From the NCBI GenBank assembly GCA_038223055.1, contig JBBRHF010000034.1, positions 1 through 27,348 on the forward strand: a stretch of DNA of 27,348 nucleotides, given 5' to 3'. Source of the stretch: JBBRHF01 sp038223055 (GTDB taxonomy: Bacteria > Actinomycetota > Actinomycetes > JACCUZ01). Positions 1 to 6,684 of this stretch are shown here, piece after piece. Positions within the stretch are counted from its first letter, which is position 1. Each line of letters opens with the position of its first letter. Under the pieces are notes generated by a model. The model searched no databases. It worked only from the letters and a program-made list of their open reading frames with translations, and was not told the DNA's origin. The position numbers were made by a program, and so were the translations under genes.

Positions 1-108
1 TCCGCCCCCGTCGGGGGGCTCATGGCCTCAGCCCACGTCCGGGCGCTCATGGCCGTGGCGCTGGTCGCCGTCACCGCAATCGGAATTGCCGGGATCAGGA
101 TGAGCTGA
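1..108 (+). CDS. C-terminal end of an unidentified membrane protein (partial)
   Basis: An open frame enters from the left edge and stops at TGA 106-108. It gives 35 residues, the last part of which (VRALMAVALVAVTAIGIAGI) is one hydrophobic segment ending in a short RMS tail, like the final transmembrane helix of a membrane protein. Too little is present to name a family. It converges on the vapC gene to its right. No clear terminator hairpin is seen in the 243 bp between them. It could be chance, since the frame is short, but the clean hydrophobic stretch favours a real gene end. Confidence 0.45.
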   Translation, partial: SAPVGGLMASAHVRALMAVALVAVTAIGIAGIRMS

Positions 109-351
109 GGACCCGCTTCGCTGCGCAGGATGGTCGGGTCGACGCGACCAGGGATACAGGAACACCATTGAGGGAAATGATCATGATTGAGGCAGTCTGG
201 TCGCGCCTGCAACGTCACGTGGTGGGCCAGACCCCTGCCCGCGCCACTCGCGTCGATGATCGTGGAGCAAATGAGTGCTCCTATCGCTCGAATGTTGCGA
301 GATCAGGACGCGGGCATTCGCTTCCGCTGCCCGGGCAGTCGTTCAGCCGTC

Positions 352-747
352 TCACCTGTCGGCAACCCGCAAGGGCGTGTGCCGAGCGAGCACCTCGAAG
401 TCGACGTCGCGGTGCAGCAGGTGAGCGCCGGCGGTGATCGCGCACGCGGCGATGAGGCAGTCGAACATCCTTCGCACCGTCTCTCCGGCGCTCGTGCACT
501 GCCGGTACAGCTGGGCTGCATCGTCGTAGTGCCGGGGAGTCAGTTCCAGAACCGTCGTTCGCTCCAGCAGCCGGCGGATGTCCCGCAGGTCGGCGTGAGT
601 GCGCCCTCCGGCCAGCAGTTCCATCCGAATGGGGTCACAACTTGCAAGGGGGGCGTCCGCACCCAGGAGCCGACGAACCTCCACCGCGGTGTCGCTCCCA
701 CTGCCGCGAAGAAACTCGACCCACGCTGAGGTGTCGACGAGGATCAC
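352..747 (-). CDS. vapC: VapC-type PIN-domain ribonuclease toxin
   Basis: This 131-residue protein has the length and layout of a VapC toxin, a Mg-dependent RNase that cuts tRNA or rRNA when its antitoxin is lost. It opens with MILVDTSAWVEFLRG, which carries the first conserved PIN aspartate (D5). A conserved acid follows in RMELLAG, then FDCLIAACAI with the third-position aspartate, and a late HRDVDFEVLA with the last acidic residue. Its ATG overlaps the last bases of the vapB gene by 4 bp (ATGA), the usual translational coupling of antitoxin and toxin. The cellular target cannot be read from the sequence. The family call is firm; activity is inferred from the intact acidic residues. Confidence 0.9.
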   Translation of the reverse strand: MILVDTSAWVEFLRGSGSDTAVEVRRLLGADAPLASCDPIRMELLAGGRTHADLRDIRRLLERTTVLELTPRHYDDAAQLYRQCTSAGETVRRMFDCLIAACAITAGAHLLHRDVDFEVLARHTPLRVADR

Positions 748-947
748 GGCGTCCTGTTCTGCCGCATCTCATCGAGGTCTCCATCCCAGCCGTGCCCGTA
801 CATCCCCAGCGCCTCATCGACGGTCATCGGCTCGCCGGCGAGCGAGCGCAGGGCATAGTTGACGGCTTCTCGCTTGGTCTTGAGGTGGTAGCGGCGCATC
901 ACCTCACCGACGGCGCGGTCATCAATGTCGATGTTGGTGCGTGTCAT
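744..947 (-). CDS. vapB: VapB-type antitoxin
   Basis: This 67-residue protein lies directly upstream of vapC. The N-terminus MTRTNIDIDDRAVGEVMRR matches the ribbon-helix-helix (VapB/Arc-like) start, where a beta strand pairs in a dimer and enters DNA. It is followed by LKTKREAVNYALRSLAG, typical of actinobacterial VapB. The acidic C-terminal tail (WDGDLDEMRQN) would wrap the toxin. I chose the ATG at 947 over an upstream frame extension to 1025 because the family starts at MTRTNID and a dyad sits exactly over this ATG. It is probably autorepressed through that dyad. It lies 44 bp downstream of the ATP-grasp gene, so it may also receive read-through. Confidence 0.88.
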   Translation of the reverse strand: MTRTNIDIDDRAVGEVMRRYHLKTKREAVNYALRSLAGEPMTVDEALGMYGHGWDGDLDEMRQNRTP

Positions 948-956
948 ACACCAACA
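932..956. promoter_or_regulatory. Dyad over the vapB start, candidate VapBC operator
   Basis: TGTTGGTG (932-939) and CACCAACA (949-956) form a perfect 8-bp inverted repeat with a 9-bp spacer that holds the vapB ATG (945-947). VapB-VapC complexes usually repress their own promoter by binding such dyads. The dyad is seen in the sequence; the binding is inferred. Confidence 0.5.
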
Positions 957-991
957 ATACACCAGACCGGTTTCACGCCCAGGCCCGATCG

Positions 992-2239
992 TCAGCCGTT
1001 CAGCCGGCCTCGCTCGTCGCGGCACCAGGCGGCGAGCAGGCCCCGGTAGTGGGCGATGAAGTGGTCGTGCTCGTGGGCCGGAAAGGTTCCGGTCACGGTC
1101 TCCACGAGCACCCGGTCGAAGTCCGGGCTCTCGAAGTAGACCAGGGCGATCTCGTCAAGGTCGGGGAGCTGGGCTTTGCAGAACTCGGCGTAGCGGGCTC
1201 GGTCGAAGTAGTCGTCGGCGAGCCGCCCGTAGGCCGCGAGCTTGTCCTCGTAGGACCGCTCCTCGTCGGCGATCGCGAACCAGGGGGCCGGGTCGACATA
1301 GGGCAGCGGTTTGCGGCCCGTCGCGGTGCAGAAGACCGACCATCGCACCAGCGCCTTCATCGCCCACGGGAAGTAGTAGTGCAGCGAGGTGATCGCGACG
1401 TCCGGGCAGGCGTTGGCATAGTCGATCGGGTGCACCTGCCCGGCACGGACCAACGTCTCGCACGAGTTGAACTCCCACCGGAAGAATGCGTTCACCACCC
1501 GGCCGATCGTGAGCACCTCGGCGCCCACCTTCGGGCTGAGGAAGTCGTGGTCGACCGAGTAGCGCGCGTGCATCGGCTGGTCGGGGTCGAAGTGCATGAC
1601 CATCGTCTCGGCGCCGATCGACAGGGACCGGGCGAACGCCTCGTAGCCCTCCACCGATGCCTGCAGGTGCATGAGCATCTCGCCGGACTCGTCGTAGGCT
1701 CGGTGCAACTCGTCGCGATTGCGAATCCGCGTCACGCCGACCCACGCACCACCGTCGTAGGGCTTCATGAACAGCGGGTAACCCACCCGATCCGCGACTT
1801 CGTCGAGGTCGAACTCCCTGTTGTAGCGCGCCGCCGTGTAGGCGTACTTCGCGTGGTCGACCGGATTCTTGTAGGGCACCAGCGCTGTGGCCGGCACCTT
1901 GAGCCCGAGACGCATCATCGCGCAGTAGGCGGCGTGCTTCTCCATGGCCTGGAAGGTGAACGGGCTGTTGAGCAGGTAGACGTCGTCCATCAGGGCGACC
2001 TTCTTCAGCCATTCCCTCGGCACGTAGTACCAGTAGGCGAGCCGGTCGATCACCAGGTCGTACGACGGGCGCTGGCGCAGGTCGAACGGCTCGATCGTGA
2101 TGCGCTCGACGTCATAGTTGTGCTTCTCGCCGTGGCTGTCGGACACGGTGCCCAGGCGACGCACCAGCCCCTCGAAGACACTCGGCCAGTCGTTCTCAGT
2201 GCCGAGCAGCAGGCCCAGCCGGTGGTTCGTGTCAGACAC
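992..2239 (-). CDS. ATP-grasp domain ligase, RimK/glutathione-synthetase-like
   Basis: This 415-residue protein starts at GTG 2239 with AAGGGAG 6 bp upstream. The N-terminal part (1-100) looks like the pre-ATP-grasp Rossmann-like domain. The middle has the ATP-grasp signature: VADRVGYPLFMKPYDGGAWV (nucleotide-binding lysine and glycine-rich loop, about 150-170), then an acidic lid region with MVMHFDPDQPMHARY. The C-terminal 130 residues are aromatic-rich (SLHYYFPWAMKALVRWSVF) and are not a standard part of the fold. Such enzymes join a carboxylate to an amine through an acyl phosphate; the substrate is unknown. The gene begins 27 bp after an esterase-like gene, so the pair is probably one transcript and may act in a single pathway. 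No signal peptide is seen, so it is cytosolic. Confidence 0.75.
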   Translation of the reverse strand: MSDTNHRLGLLLGTENDWPSVFEGLVRRLGTVSDSHGEKHNYDVERITIEPFDLRQRPSYDLVIDRLAYWYYVPREWLKKVALMDDVYLLNSPFTFQAMEKHAAYCAMMRLGLKVPATALVPYKNPVDHAKYAYTAARYNREFDLDEVADRVGYPLFMKPYDGGAWVGVTRIRNRDELHRAYDESGEMLMHLQASVEGYEAFARSLSIGAETMVMHFDPDQPMHARYSVDHDFLSPKVGAEVLTIGRVVNAFFRWEFNSCETLVRAGQVHPIDYANACPDVAITSLHYYFPWAMKALVRWSVFCTATGRKPLPYVDPAPWFAIADEERSYEDKLAAYGRLADDYFDRARYAEFCKAQLPDLDEIALVYFESPDFDRVLVETVTGTFPAHEHDHFIAHYRGLLAAWCRDERGRLNG

Positions 2240-2266
2240 GTCGACTCCCTTCGCTGTCGCTAGTCT

Positions 2267-3373
2267 TCACCCGTTGCACCTTTCCCACCAGGCACCTTTC
2301 CCACCAGGCACCTTTCCCACCAGGGCGGGAAGATGCGGATCGAACGCGTCGCGCCAGGCGGTGTAGTTGTGCATGTCGCGCACCTCGTGCAGCACCGCGT
2401 CGTAGCCCTGCGCGCTGAGTGCTCGCGCCATCACCCGGTTGTTCTCGACGTTCTCCTCGATCCCTCCGCAGGTCATGGTCACCGGAACCGGTGCCAGGTG
2501 CCCGCCGGCTCGCAGGACGCCGTCCACACTGGTCGCGATGCGCTGGTAGTGCGGGAACCGCCTCTCGTGGGCGTCATATCGCGGGTGGAAGTAGCTGCCC
2601 GACTGCAGGAACAGCCCATCGAACACCGTGGCGTGACGGCGCTGCGCGTGCAGCAGCGCCAGGGCGCCGAGGCTGGCCCCCATGCCGATGACCGCCGAGG
2701 TCGCCGCTACGCGGCGCAGACGGGGGACGACCGCCCGTGCAAGGGCCCGGGTGTAGGCGCCGTCAGCGGAGTAGACGTCGTCGCGGGGGCCGGGGGAGAG
2801 CAGTGCCGCCCGCACCGGCGCCAGGGTGCCGGCGGCGACCGACGCCGCGAGGAAGTGGGTGAGGCTGCTCAGGTCGTCGTACTCCGGGCCGTCGTGCACC
2901 ACGAGCAGCGGTGCCTCGTCCCCGACGGCGAGGCCGGCGGGGGACCACAGGGTGACGGCGACCTCGTGGCGCAGCGCTCGGGTCGACACCAGCAGGGGGA
3001 GCCGGTTGCCGGGGTCTGCTTCGGTTGCGAGCCAGGTGGGTCGACGGTAGCCGGGCAGCTCGAGCACCGACGCGTCACCGAACGCACCCCGCGCCCGCAG
3101 CGGATTGGCGGGGTCGCACACCGTCTCGGTCCCGCCGTCGGCGTGGGCGAGCTCGAGGTGGTACTCCATCCGGTCAACCTCGGGACGTTCCAACTCGAGC
3201 AGCCACCCACTGGCCGTGCGGGCGAAGTCGAGTTGGTCCGCCGGCACCCGGACGTCCTGGCGTAGGCGCACACCCCGCAACGGATGGGCCGGGTCTCGGT
3301 CGGCCACTCGAAAGCAGATTCGGCTCGCGGAAGCAGACGGCCCCGGCGCGGCGTCGGAGTCGGGCGTGCGCAT
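2267..3373 (-). CDS. Enterochelin-esterase-like alpha/beta hydrolase
   Basis: This is a putative serine esterase of the Fes/PF00756 family, about 368 residues from ATG 3373. That start is preferred to an upstream in-frame ATG at 3487, whose first 38 residues look non-native. An N-terminal beta-rich region (CFRVADRDPAHPLRGVRL...) resembles the early-set domain of this family. The hydrolase core follows, with the nucleophile elbow GMGASLGALALL (serine in GASLG) and the late histidine in VRDMHNYTAWRDAFDPHLP. It has no signal peptide, so it would act in the cytosol, for example on an imported siderophore or an acyl ester. It lies just upstream of the ATP-grasp gene in the same direction. The extreme C-terminus (GKVPGGKGAWWERCNG) is encoded by a 16-bp repeat array and is probably not original. 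Confidence 0.8.
   Translation of the reverse strand: MRTPDSDAAPGPSASASRICFRVADRDPAHPLRGVRLRQDVRVPADQLDFARTASGWLLELERPEVDRMEYHLELAHADGGTETVCDPANPLRARGAFGDASVLELPGYRRPTWLATEADPGNRLPLLVSTRALRHEVAVTLWSPAGLAVGDEAPLLVVHDGPEYDDLSSLTHFLAASVAAGTLAPVRAALLSPGPRDDVYSADGAYTRALARAVVPRLRRVAATSAVIGMGASLGALALLHAQRRHATVFDGLFLQSGSYFHPRYDAHERRFPHYQRIATSVDGVLRAGGHLAPVPVTMTCGGIEENVENNRVMARALSAQGYDAVLHEVRDMHNYTAWRDAFDPHLPALVGKVPGGKGAWWERCNG
2277..2324. repeat. Three tandem copies of a 16-bp unit at the esterase 3' end
   Basis: CACCTTTCCCACCAGG is repeated three times without mismatch (2277-2292, 2293-2308, 2309-2324). The unit length is not a multiple of three, so each copy is read in a different frame, and copy-number change would alter the esterase C-terminus and its stop codon. 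Confidence 0.9.
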
Positions 3374-3549
3374 GAGCCCGCACTCTACCCAGCCCGCCCC
3401 GCGACCCTCCGAGCCCGCCCAATCCCCCTCCCACCCCGCCACGATCCGGCAGTTGTGGCCCGGGGCAGTCTTCAGCAACCAGGGCACTCCGATCTATACA
3501 GCGATACCGCTCAGAGTTTGCGCCCGCACCTCCGCAGTTCGTCCCAGTT

Positions 3550-4566
3550 TCACCGCTCTTGGTGCCCCGGGATGCCGTCGGGCTCGCCGGGCTCGCCCGT
3601 CTCGTGGGCTGTGTGCCAGGCCGCGTGGATCTCGGGCCGGAGCCTGCCGCGCTCGGTAACCGTGAGCTTGTTGGCCCGAGCCCACGCGCGAACCTCGGCG
3701 GTGGAGGGAGCCGGCTGCGGCGGCGCATCCGCGGCGCCGTCTTCCCCGCCTCCGATGCGGGCGATGGCCGGAAGCTCAGTTTCCGCCCAGGTATGGGCAG
3801 CGGCCAGGTAGCGGTAGGTCCACTCCTCGGCGAGCTTGCGAGTCTCGGCGAACACGATCGGGATGGCTGGCCACCGCACCTGCAGCTCGGCCAGGCCGTC
3901 GGCCACCATCGCGGGCCGGACGCGGTCCAGGGTGAACACCTGGGAGTAGCGGTCTTCTACGACGACCGCGGCCCGGGGCAGGGTGGCCAGCTGACCCAGG
4001 GCGAAGCGCAGGCGCCCGCTGATCAGGCTGGCGACCAGGTCGACCAGCGACTTGCGTTCGACGACGGCAATGAGCTTGCCGCCGACGCCGACCGCATAGT
4101 CGCCGCAGGCGAGGCCCCGACGCGTCGTACGAACCGGCTGCCCGGAGAATCGATAGGGGTATTGCTCGTGGGAGTCGACCACGATCTCGAGATCCTTGAT
4201 GCCGGCCGCACGAGCCGTTGGCAGCCGGACGTCGGGGCGAGCCTGCCTGCGGGTGCGGGGGGACTGCCAGAACACCATCTGGCGGCCGCGCGCGTTGGTG
4301 AACACGATCTGGGAGCGGTTCTCGCGCCCGCGGTCGGCGACGACGTCGATCGCGGCTCCGCGGCGGGCGCAGGCCAGCAGCGGGATCCGTTCGACGATCT
4401 CGGGGGAGGGGGGCCAGTCCTCGGCCGGCACCGGGTGGCAGAACAACGCGGTGGTTCGCGGCCACGTGTCCTTGGTGCGGAAGACGAGACCGGCACCGAG
4501 GGGCAGTCGCAGCAGGTAGGGCAGCTTGCTGTCCGGGTCGGGATTGCGCGCGATCAGGAGCTCCAC
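3550..4566 (-). CDS. ERCC4-type nuclease domain fused to an Lsr2-like DNA-binding tail
   Basis: This 338-residue protein contains an XPF/ERCC4-like nuclease domain. The signature residues are VVDSHEQ (D131, E134), CGDYAVG (D156) and VERKSLVDLVASL (E170-R171-K172, D176), matching the GDxn-ERKxxxD metal site of structure-specific nucleases. The first 120 residues are unassigned. After an acidic, Pro-rich linker, residues 288-321 (STAEVRAWARANKLTVTERG...) match the C-terminal DNA-binding domain of Lsr2, with RGR as the AT-hook-like contact. Lsr2 binds AT-rich, often foreign, DNA in actinobacteria, so the protein may cut or repair DNA at such sites. It overlaps the upstream histidine kinase gene by 13 bp, so the two are co-translated. 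The nuclease family call is firm; the biological role is unknown. Confidence 0.82.
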   Translation of the reverse strand: MELLIARNPDPDSKLPYLLRLPLGAGLVFRTKDTWPRTTALFCHPVPAEDWPPSPEIVERIPLLACARRGAAIDVVADRGRENRSQIVFTNARGRQMVFWQSPRTRRQARPDVRLPTARAAGIKDLEIVVDSHEQYPYRFSGQPVRTTRRGLACGDYAVGVGGKLIAVVERKSLVDLVASLISGRLRFALGQLATLPRAAVVVEDRYSQVFTLDRVRPAMVADGLAELQVRWPAIPIVFAETRKLAEEWTYRYLAAAHTWAETELPAIARIGGGEDGAADAPPQPAPSTAEVRAWARANKLTVTERGRLRPEIHAAWHTAHETGEPGEPDGIPGHQER

Positions 4567-5648
4567 CCGCCCGAGTCTGCCCGCCCGCCGTCGTGGGCGA
4601 AACCCGACCCGTCGTGCTGGCCCGGCGCGCCGAGCAGCGGCAGTTCGATGTGCAGCAGAGCACCCTCCTCGCGGTCCTCGAACAACGTCAACGCGCCGCC
4701 GTGGCCCTCCGCGATCGCGCGCACGATCGCCAAGCCGAGCCCCGTGCCGGGGCGACCGGAGGACTGCATCCCCCCTGTGCCGTCGTCCAGCCGCGAGCGG
4801 GCGAAGCCGATCCCCCCATCCTCGACCTCCAGCAGTGCGCCGCCCTTGCTGGCCCGGCAGCGCAGCGCGATGAGGTCACCGTCGACGGTGAACTTCACGG
4901 CGTTCTCGATCATGGAATCGAGCGCGGCCTCGAGTCGTGATTCGTCCCCCTCGACGATCACCGGGGGCGCCACCATGACCCAAGCCCGCTCCGCCGATGG
5001 CCGCCATCGCTGGATGGTCCGCTGCACCAGGGCGCCGAGGTCGACCGGCGCCCACTCGAACTCGGTCGACTCGTAGGCCTCGGCGAGCACGAGGAGCCGC
5101 CCGGCGAGGCCGCCGAGCTTGTCCAGCTCGTCGACCACCACATCGAGATCGTCCTTGCTCGCCTCCGTCGGCAGCACGGCCCGGACCATCTCCGCGAAGC
5201 CCCGGGCGACGGTGATCGGCGTGCGCATCTCGTGCGAGCAGTTCCGCACGAACAGCTCCTTGACGTGCTGAGCTCGGCGCTCCCGCTCGACCAGGCTCTG
5301 GGTCTGCGCGAGCGCCGCCGACCGGCGCCGCACGTGCCACACCATCGACAGGAAGACCAGCGCCATCAGCGGCACCTCGGTGAGTTCCTGCCAGTCGACG
5401 CGGCCGTTCGCGGCGAAGTGGGTGATGGTCGCGCCGGTCGTCGCGATCACGACGACCAAGATGAGCGCGGTACGCCGGGTGGACCAGGCTTGCAGCCCGT
5501 AGACCAGCGACATGCTGATCCACACGAAGTGAAAGGCCACCGTCTCGAAGCTCGGCGCGAGCAGCATCACGGCCTGGTTGGCTGCCGCGAACGCCACCCA
5601 GCCGGCAAGGAGCAGGCGATCAGCTGGCGAGGAACGTGTAACCGACAT
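4554..5648 (-). CDS. Membrane sensor histidine kinase
   Basis: This 364-residue protein has four predicted transmembrane helices (about 11-30, 38-55, 61-78, 91-106) with almost no extracellular domain, so it probably senses in or near the membrane. A short coiled linker leads to the HisKA domain, with H139 in FVRNCSHEMRTPITVARG. The catalytic domain has the N box ALDSMIENAVKFT, the G1 box VEDGGIGFAR and the G2 box GTGLGLAIVRAIAEGHGG. All kinase motifs are intact. It overlaps the response regulator gene by 29 bp and the ERCC4 nuclease gene by 13 bp. The signal is unknown. The divergent multicopper oxidase suggests metal, redox or envelope stress, but that is inference. Confidence 0.92.
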   Translation of the reverse strand: MSVTRSSPADRLLLAGWVAFAAANQAVMLLAPSFETVAFHFVWISMSLVYGLQAWSTRRTALILVVVIATTGATITHFAANGRVDWQELTEVPLMALVFLSMVWHVRRRSAALAQTQSLVERERRAQHVKELFVRNCSHEMRTPITVARGFAEMVRAVLPTEASKDDLDVVVDELDKLGGLAGRLLVLAEAYESTEFEWAPVDLGALVQRTIQRWRPSAERAWVMVAPPVIVEGDESRLEAALDSMIENAVKFTVDGDLIALRCRASKGGALLEVEDGGIGFARSRLDDGTGGMQSSGRPGTGLGLAIVRAIAEGHGGALTLFEDREEGALLHIELPLLGAPGQHDGSGFAHDGGRADSGGWSS

Positions 5649-6285
5649 TGCGCACCGTCTCGATGAGTGGTCGGGGCATCTTTCCGCGGAGCCGGCGGAC
5701 CGTGACGTCGACGACGTTGCTGCCGGGGTCGGAGGTGTAGCCCCAGACGCCGGCGAGCAGCTCGGCGCGGCTGCACACCTCGCCGGCCCGCCGCATCAGA
5801 TGCCCGAGCAGGAGGAACTCGCGGTGCGACAGGGAGACCGTCTGGCCGCTGACGTCCAGCGACTGGCGCTCGAGGTCGAGGGACACCTCCGCGACGCGCA
5901 GCCATCGCTGCGAGCCGCCGGGGCCGGGGGCCCGGAGCCGGGCGCGCACCCTCGCGATCAGCTCGGCCGCAGCGAACGGCTTGCTGAGAAAGTCCACGGC
6001 CCCCATCTGGAGGCAACGCACCCGTGACGCGACGTCGCCGACCGCGGAGAGCACGAGCACGCGCTGCTCCGGGTCGCGGTCCAGCACCCGACGGAGGACC
6101 TCGAACCCGTCGTACCCCGGCAGCATCAGGTCCAGCAGGATCAGGTCGAAGTCCTCGTCCTGGGCGCGCCGGACCCCGTCCGGACCGGTTCCGGCGGTGC
6201 CCACGACATGGCCGTCACCCTCCAAGGTCCGGGTCAGAAAGGTCCGCAGCCGCGCCTCGTCCTCGATGACCAGCAGCCGTGCCAC
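5620..6285 (-). CDS. OmpR/PhoB-family response regulator
   Basis: This protein is 221 residues from GTG 6285. Longer in-frame starts up to 6363 add a non-conserved basic leader. The receiver domain has the acidic pocket E8-D9, phospho-acceptor D52 (LILLDLMLPGYDG), S80 in VLVLSAVGD and K102 in FLSKPF. The C-terminal winged helix (about 128-221) has the OmpR pattern SHREFLLLGHLMRRAGEVCS, then VVDVTVRRLRGKM and the ending ETVRNVGYTFLAS. An AGGGGG ribosome site lies about 11 bp upstream. It is the first gene of the regulator-kinase-nuclease operon and is divergent from the multicopper oxidase gene, a likely target. A repeated CTGTCATCT box in the shared upstream region is a candidate binding site. 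Confidence 0.92.
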   Translation of the reverse strand: MARLLVIEDEARLRTFLTRTLEGDGHVVGTAGTGPDGVRRAQDEDFDLILLDLMLPGYDGFEVLRRVLDRDPEQRVLVLSAVGDVASRVRCLQMGAVDFLSKPFAAAELIARVRARLRAPGPGGSQRWLRVAEVSLDLERQSLDVSGQTVSLSHREFLLLGHLMRRAGEVCSRAELLAGVWGYTSDPGSNVVDVTVRRLRGKMPRPLIETVRNVGYTFLAS

Positions 6286-6684
6286 GCCCTTATCCACCCC
6301 CTGTCGCGAGAACCCTATGTCACCCCCCCGGGCACGGGCGTGTGACCGGCCGCCGGCTGTCATCTAGAGGCCGGCCCCAGGACGGCGCAGCCGATCTGCC
6401 AGGACTGTCGGATCTGTGCCAATTCGCAGCCCTGGACATGCCCGTCACATCTACCTTACGTCAGGTCCAATTCACTGTGTGTCGCCATGGTGGCGCGCTG
6501 GTGACCCGACCGGCGGGGGGCGGTGTCCGCCCTGCATGACATCCAGATGAAAGACCTGTCATCTGGGCCGTGGCGTTCGGGCTGCCCTGACACGTTTCCG
6601 GTTGCGGGACCTCGTCGAGGTCGCGCCAGCCGAGGGGCGGGCTCGCCGCGATCGTAGCGGCGGGATGACTGTGGGAGGGAAAGC
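6286..6684. promoter_or_regulatory. Divergent promoter region of the response regulator and multicopper oxidase genes
   Basis: These 399 bp hold no credible gene. CTGTCATCT occurs twice in the same orientation, at 6357-6365 (72 bp before the regulator GTG) and 6556-6564 (121 bp before the oxidase ATG). The second copy overlaps a perfect dyad at 6543-6566. A smaller dyad, CGCCA/TGGCG, lies at 6483-6495. The oxidase has a strong GGGAGGGA ribosome site at 6673-6680. No clear -10/-35 pair could be assigned by eye. Confidence 0.5.
6543..6566. promoter_or_regulatory. Perfect 8-8-8 dyad upstream of the multicopper oxidase gene
   Basis: CCAGATGA (6543-6550), an 8-bp spacer, and TCATCTGG (6559-6566) form a perfect inverted repeat 119 bp upstream of the oxidase ATG. 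The geometry suits a dimeric regulator. No run of T follows, so a terminator is less likely. Which protein binds is unknown. Confidence 0.5.

Noticed and set aside
941..2263. A 440-residue + strand frame over the ATP-grasp gene
   Set aside because: It is antisense of a gene with a clear ATP-grasp domain and a good start. The text is Val/Glu/His/Arg-rich with no known motif.
6301..6380. GC-rich palindromes near 6345-6375 as a terminator
   Set aside because: The arms pair only in part, and the place is upstream of two divergent genes, where a terminator would have no transcript to end.
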